DNA of 50,402 nt from Cristatella mucedo. Its lineage: Eukaryota; Bryozoa; Phylactolaemata; Cristatellidae. The translations under genes and the position numbers were made by a program. The DNA lies in assembly GCA_009760855.2 (NCBI GenBank), contig WPIO01000420.1, forward strand, positions 1 to 50,402, in the 5' to 3' direction. Below, piece by piece: positions 29,270-38,984 of the stretch. Under the pieces are notes generated by a model. The model was not told the origin of the DNA. It ran no database searches and saw only the letters and a list, made by a program, of their open reading frames with translations. Every line of letters starts with the position of its first letter. Position 1 is the stretch's first letter.

Positions 29270-29760
29270 GAAGAGTTTTCTAGAGCTCAATTAAAACCTA
29301 AGTGGCTTTCGGTATGCATGTGGTGGCCAATCGACGTCGTGTCACGAAACAAAAAGGGAAGCGATAGGCGTAGCTGATTCAGGAGGGCGCCGTCTAGGAA
29401 GTGAGTTGCATAAACGCAGCAGCTCAGAACTTCCAATAAAAGGATGAGTTACAGTCGGCAGTAGGAGAGTACTCCTCGTTGTGTAAGAATCGTGGAAGTC
29501 AATTCCACTGTGTATAACCTGCAGAGCATAAGTTTTTTCCTCCAACAATTTTTAAGCAGAGTAGTGGAACAGCTAATTTGTTATCCATACAAGACCTGAG
29601 GACACGATGCAGCTGAAACAGGTGCAGCAGGTCAGCTAGGTTGTGGGTCAGCACAATAACTCTACGCTGTGTCCGTTGGTCATCATCCTGAAGCCATCAA
29701 AGCTTCTACAGCGAAGGAGCTACGTGATCGAACCTCCGATCATCGTTGGATCTAGCTATC
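29270..29760 (-). mobile_element. LINE-B C-terminal and 3' fragment
   Basis: Shares with 33800-34200 and 27240-27510 the blocks CCTAAGTGGCTTTCGGTATG, TCGGCAGTAGGAGAGTACT, AATCGTGGAAGTCAATTCCA and ATAACCTGCAGAGCATAAG, then TTTGTTATCCATACAAGACC (the 'MDNKLA' region) and GGTGCAGCAGGTCAGCTAGG. Heavily decayed, with no long frame. Confidence 0.8.
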
Positions 29761-29782
29761 GTTATTCGCCAGTACATGTGCT

Positions 29783-29900
29783 GGCCTTTGATGTCCGTGG
29801 TCAACGTCCGTGCTATTGATGACCCAGATCGTGCATTCGATCCCCGTGACATTAGTGAAGCACCTGAATAGTGATTAAGTTATCTTATGGCGTTTCAAAC
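29783..29900 (+). mobile_element. SINE-2-like element, diverged
   Basis: A decayed B-box GTGCATTCGATCCCC (29831-29845) is followed by a LINE-A-like tail AAGCACCTGAATAGTGATT and AAGTTATCTTATGGCG. The A-box region (TTTGATGTCCGTGGTCAACG) is hardly recognisable. The tail match makes SINE-2 membership likely. Confidence 0.6.
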
Positions 29901-29904
29901 CGTC

Positions 29905-30239
29905 TGAGTGGCATTTGTCTTTGCTTTTTTCTCTGCAAGGCAGTGCCTTCACGTTTGCTACGGTCTTCCGCAGGCCATCAAGGATGACTTTCCAAAGCTG
30001 GGTGAGGCCCATGTTAGGAAATTCACCATAGAGCTCGGCTTCTGCTCTAAGAGGCACTACATGCCATTTAGACTGAATGGGCCACCAGCCACGACCGGAA
30101 GCTTGAGTGAACAGAAGCTGGTGTGCCGGAAAAGAAGGTTTGCCAAGCTGCCATTGTGTAGCAGGTCACAGTGTTCTAAGCGTTTGATAGGCTGTGATGA
30201 TGAACCACAAGGCGACGGTGTGCAGAGAGGCTGAGACGT
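29905..30239. other. Putative intron sequence
   Basis: A 108-codon frame at 29908-30234 opens directly behind the SINE-2-like tail with a hydrophobic Phe/Ala start. No cleavage-site context, splice support or domain was seen. Regarded as doubtful. Confidence 0.3.
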
Positions 30240-30480
30240 AGAGCAGCCATACAGAGGTGTGTGGCGGAGAGACGGCAGCGTCCGGCAGAAATGCAGCAGC
30301 ATTCGGCAGATATGCTGGACAGGCCGGAGAGTCAGTTCACGTCGGAAAGTCGGTGACGGCTGAAAAGTAGCTGCAGGCCGGAAACTCGGCGTAGGACGTA
30401 AAGGAAACGTCTGCCTGATATGTGACAGCATCCGCCGGAGATTTTTCTACGTCCGACGCAGTGGGGAACGTGCCCTCGAG
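30240..30480. repeat. Degenerate GC-rich minisatellite-like stretch
   Basis: CGGCAG and GCCGGA words recur about every 20-30 bp (GACGGCAGCGTCCGGCAGAA, CATTCGGCAGATATGC, CAGGCCGGAGAGTCAG, GTCGGAAAGTCGGTGACGG, CAGGCCGGAAACTCGG, CATCCGCCGGAGAT). Opposed frames covering it are Arg/Pro-rich. It looks like an old short tandem repeat. Confidence 0.45.
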
Positions 30481-31416
30481 AGATGCCGCTGGGTGTGCGA
30501 GAGAAGAGGTGGCTGCGGAGGAGGCAGGCTAGATGCCTGCCGTGCGGCCGGAGGCAAATACGCGGGAGTAGTGGAGAAAAGGAGTGGCGCACAGTGGAGT
30601 TTTCCTCGGTCCTCGAAATGCGGGCTGACGAATCTCTCCAGGTACAGCAGTGGACTTGCGAGAGAAGCCCACGACAAACGGAGCAGTGGCATAATCTGCA
30701 TGAGAGCTAGCGGCGTCTGCCAGATAAGCGACGACGGCGACGGTTGGGAAGAAGACTAATGGAAAAGTGTGTGTAGTGGCGACAGCCGGCAATAACGAGA
30801 TAATTAGAAATCGTGTGGTAAAAAAAGGAGGCACGAACCTAGCGCCTGGCTAAGGGGAAAGACTAATAGCGACGCAGCAGCTCGCTAAAAAGAGCTCTGA
30901 CTTCCGTTGCCTGCTTGTTGCCAAAGGCCGTGCTCCGTTGTGCCTCCTTCCAGCGTCTGTGAGGTAGCCTGCCTGCATGTGGGGAAAGCTGTTGGTTGCT
31001 GAAATGTTACGGGTTGTCACGTTGAAGAGCGCTTTTCTCTTGTGTGGAATATTTGCTGTCGTATATATATTTTCGCTTTACTTTTGCAGTAGGCCTGTGT
31101 TTTTTGTTGGGATCTTTTTATCTTGACATCATTAGGCATGTGTTATTGTAGACCAGTGTATGGCATCGAGGAGGTTATGGGCTATGCTGGTTCATGGGGA
31201 AATGACTTTATGAGGTTGAGTCACGCCTTACTGAGAGCAGTAGTGGGGACGCTAGTGCAGGAGGTAACTGGTGTGAGCTGTCATGCTGGAGATCAACTAC
31301 ACGGTCGTTGAAGCCCCATCAACGATTCCGTAGTGTCGCTTGCTTGCTGCCAGAGCGACAAATTCCAAAGCACGTTGCCTATACATGCACTTTCCAGTTC
31401 GATAACTCATGCCACG
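30481..31416. other. No recognised gene
   Basis: GC-rich to 30960, then mixed. Several overlapping frames on both strands (30447-30834) are typical of low-stop GC-rich sequence. The 62-codon frame at 31123-31311 has no known domain. Confidence 0.35.
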
Positions 31417-31418
31417 CA

Positions 31419-31478
31419 CTTGGACGAGTACTCCCCGTGGCATGAGTGATCGCATGCCACGTGGAGTATTCGTCCGAG
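31419..31478. repeat. Near-perfect inverted repeat (hairpin)
   Basis: Left arm 31422-31444 (GGACGAGTACTCC..GTGGCATG) and right arm 31453-31475 (CATGCCACGTGGAGTATTCG..) are reverse complements with two mismatches over 23 bp. The loop is 8 nt (AGTGATCG), and three more base pairs (one G-U) are possible outside. Function unknown: it could be a recent snap-back duplication, a small foldback element or a structured RNA. Confidence 0.85.
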
Positions 31479-31479
31479 A

Positions 31480-32817
31480 CTTGAGCTCTCCTGGATCTTC
31501 GACCGTAGCAACAAGTGAAACAGCAGAAGAACTCTGGGCACGAAGACCATTTCAGCCGTATCCTCGGCCGTGGGTGAGAAGAACGTTTCCTCTGCTGCAG
31601 AAATTAACATGGCATACATTAAGGCTACTAGCTCGGATATAAATAATGACATCCATTTCAAGAACTATGTTCATCCAGTGACAAAATCACAATCCGAACA
31701 ATGAACCTCAATATGTGTACCAGTACCTGTACACCAATCTTACAGGTTTACGTACTAGTAGACGAACAGGTTGACGAACGATTGCTGCTCATCATTAACA
31801 CACTTTCATAATGCCGTTTGCACGAGTATGGACTGCTGGAAGCAGCGTACTGGAGCATCCAGTGCCATCTAGGATGGTTGCCCACTAGATGTTCAATATC
31901 CCATCAATCGTAGGCAATAGCAGCACCAAAGTCACGGGAACACGGCGGCGTCGCAGTTTTGACGGTGCCCTTTAAAAGCTTATTAGTTTCTTCGGCCGAA
32001 CCGCGCACTAAAGTTGTGGGCACAAGCCGAAGACAGATGATTCAAATCACCTCTCCAGTAAAGTCGTTTTCGCTGTCAAATTGAAAAGCCCGGTTGTGGT
32101 ACGGCCATTGTGCATCCGACTTGGGCTGAGCCGCATCGCCTCGGTTTGAGCGAGTCCATTCTCAAAGCGACCAATAAAACCTGCCTCACTTTGCGAAATA
32201 AAGCTCCATTTGTACTAAAATGGGGAACGCGGCTTACGCAAGCAAGCACAGTGCTTGCAGCCGCCGCATCACCTCGAGTAAGCTCAGCACAGATGCACAT
32301 ATTTACGAAGACTCTGAATCAAGCTAGGCTGGCTAATTAGATGTATGGTTACTCACAATCGTGATTTCTGTTGCTAGAGAACTCGTCATGAGCCTAGAAG
32401 CAATTGGGAGAAAATGCTGGGCTTCGCGTGTGCCTTATCTTCCGACAGTCTTTTTAACCTGCCTGCTTTATTATTTCGTAACCTGCGAAAGATCCGCCAT
32501 TCAATTACGAGGGTATACACTGACCCGGTTTTCATGTTGTTACTCGTGTAGCTTAGCAAGAGCATTCAGTAAATGCACCTTATTGACGAACTCTATTCCG
32601 CCGACGTAATGCAATGGAACGTAAAGTAATGTAAGGCACGACTTTTAGTGATTCAGGAATCGACTGAATAAGTGGCCGAAACAGCTCTCGAATTTTATGT
32701 GGCTATTTTTAGAATATTATAGTTTGACATTCTCTAAGCGGCTGGCACGCAATACTCGTAGCTGGCTCACGGCACTTAATCCTTTTCGCATTGCTGATTA
32801 CATTGCCATTCTTTTAG
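31480..32817. other. Putative intron sequence before the extracellular exon
   Basis: No repeat family from this window was recognised. Opposed frames at 32076-32300 and 32110-32340, and one at 32361-32609, lack recognisable domains. The 3' end has a branch-site-like TGCTGAT (32791-32797) and a short pyrimidine tract before the acceptor AG at 32816-32817. Confidence 0.4.
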
Positions 32818-33237
32818 ATTCCGGAAACGTTTCGATAACCATCCCTACGTGCATTCCGCTGAAGTCTGCCTTCAACGTTAGCTGCGATATTGCGTCAAGT
32901 GAAGGCATTTTTGTCACAACGACGAGCCTCGTAATGCTAGATAGCCTCAGTGGGAATAACTCAACGATAGCAATATGCGCCGTCGGCGAGCTCCTTCAAC
33001 CAACAGATTTGGATCTCCAGTTCCTCAATATTGAGCGGACTACTTGCAACATTCCCCAAGGTAGAAATCAGAAAACGTTCACGGTAACGTTCGAACTCAC
33101 GTTGCGGTCAAACGAAAGTGCTGACTTGACTATTCTGAACAAGTGGCTAAAATGCTCAGTCTCTGGTAACGACCGAAATAAGACCTCGGAATTCAAAGAC
33201 AAGGCGTGGGCAGAGGTGTCGGCTTGTAGAAATTCAG
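32818..33237 (+). CDS. Phase 1-1 exon encoding a cysteine-rich, N-glycosylated extracellular domain (Ig-like?)
   Basis: Seen: acceptor CATTCTTTTAG ends at 32817 and donor TTCAG/GTAAGC falls at 33237/33238, enclosing 420 bp (exactly 140 codons) open in the frame that starts in phase 1. Residues begin DSGNVSITIPTCIP and end near WAEVSACRNS. There are six cysteines (TCIP, VSCDI, AICAVG, TCNIP, LKCSVS, SACRN), an even number that suits disulphides, and N-glycosylation sequons NVS (twice), NNS/NST, NES and NKT. Alternating hydrophobic stretches suggest a beta-sandwich. Known: symmetric phase-1 exons are typical of shuffled extracellular modules (Ig, FN3 and others). Inference: one or two Ig-like modules of a receptor or secreted protein, downstream of the signal exon at 26177. 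The conserved Ig Trp and YxC patterns are not clear, so the fold is unproven. No next exon was recognised to the right. Confidence 0.6.
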
Positions 33238-33798
33238 GTAAGCTGATGTTTGCTGCGTTTGTAAAAACTGACTGTGCTAAGCTGTTTATTGTAAGACAGT
33301 CTTTTCTTCCGTAAGAATATTTTAAGTAGTGAATTATAAAACAAGATCAAAATCATTACTACCATTAACCCAGGATCATCTACTATAAACCTTTACCACT
33401 TCTTATATAGATGCATTTCCTTAAATGATTGTAACTAATGTAGGCAATAGTAAGTTAAAGAAACAGGTAAACTGAATACCTAGCTTGCTAGTTTCATTTG
33501 TGGATGTCTGTTAACTCTCCTAAATCAAGCGGGGCTCTATCATTTAATAACTGCTTGTGGGTTTTTTGAGAGCAATTCTAGACCTAGACACTTAGCACTT
33601 CTAATATGCGTGCTATGCTACAACGGCAATGTGTGCTCTAGGTATACTATTTGTTTATGACTTTCCGACTCCCACAGCATATTCTGGACTTCATGAATAC
33701 TTTTAATCCACACTTCTTTGACTGCAGTCAAATAGAGGTGACTGCTAACTATAAAGACGGGCTCAAAATCTTCAATGATTTAGTTAGGTTTGACGATT
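33238..33798. other. Putative intron sequence
   Basis: Follows the donor at 33238; AT-rich. The frame 33651-33833 follows an acceptor-like CTCCCACAG (ends 33679), but in the required phase it stops after nine codons. No other exon is supported. Confidence 0.35.
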
Positions 33799-33799
33799 T

Positions 33800-34450
33800 G
33801 TTAGAATATTTCATTAGTGGGAAGCACAGTTGATTCAGGCAAGCAGTTGAGGTGGTGAGTAGCACGGACGTACAGGACTGCTGAAATAAATGAGTCGGAA
33901 GCGAGACAGTAGTTGTCATTGCGTAGGAATTGACAAGCGAGTTCCACAGTCTAGGACATGCAGAGCTCAAGCTTCTGTCGCCAACGGTCTTTAAGCGAAG
34001 GAATAGAACCGCTAGTTTATTGTCCATGCAAGACCTGAGGACACGAGGAGGCTGAACCCGGTGCAGCAGTTCAGCTATTTATGGAGGAGCCAAGCCGTGG
34101 TGGGCGTAAGAACTTCGCTCTGTATCCGCTGATCAACTAGCAGATATCCTAGCTCTTTTAGAAAAAAGACACGTAGTCAAACCTACGGGACTTGAAAACT
34201 AGCCTTGCAGCCATATTCACAGCGAGCTGCAATGGCTAGTTGTTTTTGTTGGTAGCCCAGCCAAATACAAATTACAATAATCAAGCGGAGATAGAACTAA
34301 GGAGCCAGTTAAAAGTTTTGCAAGCCTTTGGGGAAGACAGCCCTTAATCTTAGAACAGGGATCGGACGTGATGGCTAGATGTATAAGCAGTCTTCTAAGC
34401 GATGCTTTTAAAATTTAGGCAGCTGCTCAAAACGCCACCTAAATTTTGAG
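33800..34450 (-). mobile_element. LINE-B C-terminal and 3' fragment
   Basis: Minus-strand frame 33749-34027 reads MDNKLAVLFLRLKTVGDRSL, then CPRLWNSLVNSYAM and LPTHLFQQS, a decayed form of the CR1/L2 C-terminus (NKLxxxxxRLKTxGDRSF...WNSLPxxLR). Upstream (34030-34450) shares thumb-region blocks with 21640-22010: GCTGAACCCGGTGCAGCAGT, CTAGCCTTGCAGCCATATTC, AATTACAATAATCAAGC, GGGATCGGACGTGATGGCTA. Confidence 0.85.
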
Positions 34451-35055
34451 TTCGTAGTGATTGTTGCACACCAGCATTGCCGTCAGGACAACAAAAGCGA
34501 AGTCATTGCTATGATCTAAACAGGTTGGTGAGAGTTGGTGACCTCATGCCTACAACAATTTCTGCATTGGTTTCAGCTTGCTCGTGGCATTCGGTCTTCC
34601 GGTAAACCCGCAAGTGGTACTATTCCCTAAAAATAAATACTCCTGCAACAGAATATTTAGACCCTTGACCACGGAATTCATTTAACAAATTTGAATATAA
34701 ATGTGACTCTTGCATTAGCATATTTTTCTATCTACTTCCTAACCACTTATAATATCCCACTACTTTATTCATTCACCACCCAAGTGATAAACTATAAGTG
34801 AACTATTGAACTCACTGCAAAACTGCTAACTAATATGTATTCTGCTAACTGCTGCATGATAACTGAACAGCGACTAGGCTTGGGCTGAGGTATAGCGAGC
34901 ACTCCGTTGAAACTAGTAAAAGTAAATTCTTTTGGTACGGTGAACCTAAGCGAGGATATGTATAAGATTAGATCTGGCAAGACGTTAATGAGCCAAAGAA
35001 GTAATCATAAGGTGCTAGAAGGACTTATACTGTACATGTGAGACCACGCCACCCA
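34451..35055. other. No recognised gene
   Basis: AT-rich spacer between a minus and a plus LINE-B. The 62-codon minus frame at 34792-34980 has no domain. Possibly older LINE-derived sequence at its left end. Confidence 0.35.
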
Positions 35056-35059
35056 GGTT

Positions 35060-35610
35060 CTCATTCTATCAGTCCATGCCTTCAGACAAGGTTGGTGGTG
35101 GGTCGCATTTGTTGCACTCGAATCGTTTGGCTATAAGATGAGCAGTGTTTCGCATGGGCCATCCTTTGAATCAGCTACAATCAGGTCTTAATCAATTACA
35201 GTGCCTCTTACTGTTGTGATATACCGACCTCCTCCTGACTGTCTAAGCTTGTTTATAGAGGAGTTTTCAGAGTTCCAACCTAAAATTATGGTGTGACAGG
35301 CCGTTAATGATTGCTGGAGACTTCAGTATTCAAGTTGACAACCCTAGCAACAGCCAGGTCCGCTCATTTCTTGACTTTCTGGAGAACTTTGGTTTGGTCC
35401 AATGCGTTAATTATGCCACCCACGTCAGTGGCCGTATTCTTGATCTCGTGATCAACAAGGATGTCCTCAAAACTGACATTGGAGTGTGCCAGTTGACCCT
35501 TACAGATCATCGTACGGTCGCGTTTACCTTCACTTGTTCGTATAGGGTAATGTCGAACGTAACTTACAAAGCATTGACAAAGACAAATTTTTGAAACTTG
35601 TAGTGCAGGT
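35060..35610 (+). mobile_element. LINE-B endonuclease domain remnant
   Basis: Translation from 35080 in shifting frames gives DKVGGGVAF-like and VVIYRPPPDCLSLFIEEFSE pieces, then one clean frame at 35307-35594: MIAGDFSIQVDNPSNSQVRS, FLDFLENFGLVQCVNYATHV, SGRILDLVINKD, LTLTDHRTVAFTF. This is the C-terminal half of an apurinic-type (APE) endonuclease of CR1/L2-like LINEs: the GDFN motif (here GDFS), the 'HxxGxxLDLV' region and the SDH motif (here TDH). The domain nicks target DNA in active elements; this copy lacks the N-terminal half and has stops. Confidence 0.9.
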
Positions 35611-37020
35611 TTTCTTGATCTGCCTTCAGACTTGACAGGCAGCCTCGATACCATCACTGATGCAGTGAACATGGCACTCAGTAGTGCTCTTGACATGCAT
35701 GCTCCGGTTCATTCTATTTGCGTGCAAAGTCGTAGAGATTCCTTTTAATCAATTTTTTCCCCTAAAGATGCAACAGGTTGAGCTCAGGGTTGAACGTTTT
35801 TGAAGAAAGCGGAGTGAGATTCAGAGCTAGTCATTTCAAAGACTTCCTTTGATTTTACACCCGTAAGCTTAAAAAGCCGGGCTTCTTGTTTCACTCGAAA
35901 GCTGAATTCCTGCCTGTCGGAATAAAAAAAACTCAGTGGACAGTAAACCATTTACTGGCCAATCCTGAGAGGTCTGACTGCCCAGATATCAGGTTCTCAG
36001 CCGATAAGTTTTCAGCTTTCTTAACGGCAAAATATTGTGCACATTTGTGCCTCCATAAAGCCCTCCCCGATTGAAGCGATAGTGGAATCATGGCCTGCGA
36101 CTTTCCTTAAAAGGTTTTCCGAGGTTTCTGCATGCGGTTTGGCTACCGGAATAAGGTCTAGCAGAAAGAGCTCATCTCCTGGAGACCACATACCAACATC
36201 TCTGTGGTCTTCACTGCCTGACTAACTTAGCCCTGCCATAACCGAGATTTGTAATGCTTGTTTGGGAAAAGGGGTCATACCCAATATCTTCGAATCGGCA
36301 ATCATTAGACCCATAATTAAAAATCCTGGATTAGATGCAAAGGTCCTTGCAACCTATCGCCCAGTTTCCCTTCTTCCTTACTCATCAAAGATTTTTGAAA
36401 AAATTGTTGCTAAGCGTCGGGTTGAACATATTAAGAAGAATGAAATGTCAGAAATATTTCGATCAGATTTCAAAAGGCAGCACTGTACTGAAACTGCTCT
36501 CCTCCGTATTACCAACGAAATTCTGCGTGGTAACGACAACGGAAATGTCACTGGCCTAGCTCCTATAGATCTAGCAGCTGGCTTCCAAACAGTTGACCAC
36601 GATGTTCTATTTGAACCATTGTAAGCAACGATCGGTCTGGCAGACAAAGCACCGGTGTGGTTTAAGTCGTACTCGTCTGATTGTGTTCACACCGTGTCGT
36701 ATGGGGGTAATTTCTCAACGCCTGACGGGTCACCTGTGGAGTCCCTCAAGGCTCCATACTCGGTCCGTTGCTGTTCTTCATTTATACTCAGCCACTGAAA
36801 AAAATGATTAAGGCCCATGGAATAGGATATAATTTTTTGCGCTAACGGTGCTCAGACGTATTTGTCATTCAAACCGTCGGAATCGGCTGCAGCAACTGAT
36901 AAGCTGAATGCTTGCCTTACCGATATTCGATCCTGGATGTCGGAAAACTTCTTGAAACTAAATGACGATAAAACCACCTGCAGCTCACAGGACACCCTTA
37001 GCGTGTGGCTGGCTTAAAAG
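35611..37020 (+). mobile_element. LINE-B reverse transcriptase remnant (best copy)
   Basis: Linker 35611-36250 includes the LPVGIKKTQWTVNHLLANP-type stretch (normally 'RKLWxxxNxLL'). The clean frame 36262-36624 holds ESAIIRPIIKNPGLDAKV, YRPVSLLPYSSKIFEKIVAK, FKRQHCTETALLRITNEIL and APIDLAAGFQTVDHDVLFE (motif A, with the first catalytic Asp of 'FDTVDHD' replaced by Gln). Motif C at about 36838-36870 reads [14 protein letters not shown], so the usual ADD is ANG. Then come KLNACLTDIRSWMSENFLKL and NDDKT. Frameshifts and lost catalytic residues show it is dead. The 3' C-terminal region is missing after 37020. Confidence 0.9.
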
Positions 37021-37540
37021 GCTTTTTTCTAGGAGGAACGAGAGAATCAAGCAACTTAACCAAAGCTGCCTAAACGGTGAAGTCGAAACAGTACTCGTTA
37101 GCACTGCAGTTTGATTAGAATTTTACATTTTCTTACTTTATATTTTGGAATACCTTCGTAAGGCGCACGACCGAAAAAGAGACGTGATGTCACAAATAAA
37201 TTGACCTACTTGGATGTGGTAGCCCTGTCTAGTCACTTAGAGTAGGCCAACATGACTGCGACTGGTGTAGTTGTTTAGTTAATGTTCAATTTTGAACAGG
37301 ACACACAACTGCTTCCGAAGGTAAAGGGTACATGCTTGCCAAGCACACTATGAGTCATAAGCATTATAATTCTTAATAAAACAAGGTGGGCTCATTACTA
37401 ATGGTTTAATCGTTATTCCGAATGAGAAAGTTTGTTGTCATCCTAGTGTGAACTTAAGCAATATTCTACAACATAATAGCACTGCATTTTTCGTCAGTGT
37501 AGAACAGAAAGTCAAGATCTTGTCTCGGATAAAGCATTGG
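37021..37540. other. Mostly unassigned; short LINE-A scrap
   Basis: About 37175-37240 resembles, on the minus strand, the 'VRAFVTSRLDF' part of LINE-A (GACGTGATGTCACAAATAAA and TTGGATGTGGTAGCC, compare 21269-21311). The rest is unrecognised. Confidence 0.4.
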
Positions 37541-37565
37541 AAAGAGAGAGAGAGAGAGACTGGGA

Positions 37566-37595
<30 letters not shown>
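37541..37595 (+). repeat. (GA)n microsatellite
   Basis: GAGA runs interrupted by one ACTGG, about 24 units in all. The small Arg/Glu-rich plus frame and Ser/Leu-rich minus frame across it are artefacts of the repeat. Confidence 0.95.
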
Positions 37596-37596
<1 letters not shown>

Positions 37597-37990
37597 AAAC
37601 TGTGCGTCCGTTAACATGCATGCTCCAAATTTTCCCCAGTTAGCAATGTAAACAAAATGCTGCATATGCTGTAGCTACAGAAGACTTTGTGCAGGACTGC
37701 ATTATACTCTCAGTCCATAATAAAGATTGCATCCTCCAAACTTGCGTACAAATTTAGCACAGTGTTATAAAGTAACCCATTCTTGTTTTTTAGTCACTTG
37801 TGCAAAGGCCAAATAACCTTCCAAGGCTTCCCGTAGTGAGTGACTTTGTTTAGATGCTCGCATAGTGTGATCAAGATTTTACATAAACCTGAATTAGGCC
37901 TTCGCGATTAGAAAATATTACAATTAATGGCTCTTTGATATATCACAATCTAGGTTTGAAATGAGCGTTGCCTTTCCAATATCTGAATCA
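37596..37990. other. No recognised gene
   Basis: AT-rich, with no open frame of note and no recognised repeat block. Confidence 0.35.
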
Positions 37991-37999
37991 CACTTGGTT

Positions 38000-38265
38000 T
38001 ACCAATAACTAATACATCAGTTTTTTCGTCATTTTATTTAAGAAAGTTTGCTGTCATCTATGTGGGAAAGTCATCGACTTTATGCTGCATGGTGTCAAGA
38101 GTTCAACGTACTCGATAAATGGGAGGTACCAAAGCAAAGTTTCAACTGAGTTTCATCTGCATGGAAGTTAAAGCTTAGATTATGCTTGGCGATCAAATCG
38201 GCAAGATGGAGTGTGTACACTGTGAAAAGGAGCGGGCAGATAATTAAGAAAGCGACACTAGACCG
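38000..38265 (-). mobile_element. LINE-A reverse transcriptase motif C fragment
   Basis: Minus-strand pieces: LADLIAKHNLSFNFHADETQ (motif C, FADDTQ changed to HADETQ, at about 38215-38150), then NDEKTDVLVIGKPSVIQ at 38055-37990 (the 'LNxxKTEVLxIG' block after motif C). The two pieces are in the proper order for one damaged minus copy. Confidence 0.75.
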
Positions 38266-38708
38266 AGAGAACTTTAGCAGCTTTTCCCTGTCTCACTGCT
38301 ACCGTTCCTTTCAAAGGCAGTGGAACGAGTTGTGGCAGACCAGCTGATCTCTAACGTTTAAACTTTAAGCCTAGCAGTCAAGTTCCAGTCTGGTTTTGGA
38401 GCTAAGCACTCCACAGAAACACCATCACTTACATCGACCGTCTCGGGAATGCAGACTTGGGTCAAGTCTCTCTGCTGGTTTTGCTTGATCTTTTAGCTTG
38501 ATCTTTTTTTTGATAGTAGTGATCCCTAAGTATTTATCTAGCACTTCTTATCTCGCCGGTGCATCACTGGTGGTGCACTGCAATGGTTCAAGTCCTATCT
38601 CAGCGGGAGACTCCACAGTATTTATGTGAATGGACAAAGGTAATCTGAAAAGCTATTGAAGTACGGAGTACCTCAACGCTCTGTGCCCGGTCTGCTTTTT
38701 TTCACAGT
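38266..38708 (+). mobile_element. LINE-A reverse transcriptase, motifs before A to B
   Basis: Plus-strand pieces: ERVVADQLIS, SSQVPVWFWS/VKFQSGFGAKHST, ITYIDRLGNADLGQVSLLVL, a scrambled motif A region with an internal duplication of TTGATCTTTTAGC (38488-38512), then GGALQWFKSYLSGRLHSIYV and KYGVPQRSVPGLLFFT (motif B; usually 'GVPQGSVLGP'). It is cut off before motif C. It abuts minus-strand LINE sequence on both sides. Confidence 0.85.
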
Positions 38709-38980
38709 GTCAAAGTCAAAGCAGCACGAAGCCCTGAGGTATCCCATACTTAGGTGGCTCCTCGAATGATCGTTATCCACTCACATCAATGCTCTCCTCC
38801 CACTAAGATGTGATCCAAACCATTGCAATGCAGTGCCAGTGACGCCTGGCGAGATTAAAGACTTTAAGAAGAATTTCGTGGTCAATAGTATCAAATGCTG
38901 CGAGAGATCAACTGTAAGAAGCAGTTAGACTTTACCCAAGTCTGCATTAATAAAGTAACAAATTAGCCCTGCCTTGTTGA
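38709..38980 (-). mobile_element. LINE-A reverse transcriptase fragment
   Basis: Reading leftwards from 38970 on the minus strand, the sequence yields an 'LISRSI*YY*PRNSS'-type motif A (FDTIDHE in another frame), LARRHWHCIAMVWITS (normally GITGTALQWFxSYL) and KYGIPQGFVL (motif B). It meets the plus copy of the same protein region at 38708, forming an inverted repeat of reverse transcriptase sequence. Confidence 0.75.
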
Positions 38981-38984
38981 GGCC

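Noticed and set aside
33651-33833. Candidate next exon behind acceptor CTCCCACAG at 33679
   Set aside because: Joined in the required phase 1 it stops after nine codons; the long frame needs phase 0, which does not match the preceding donor.
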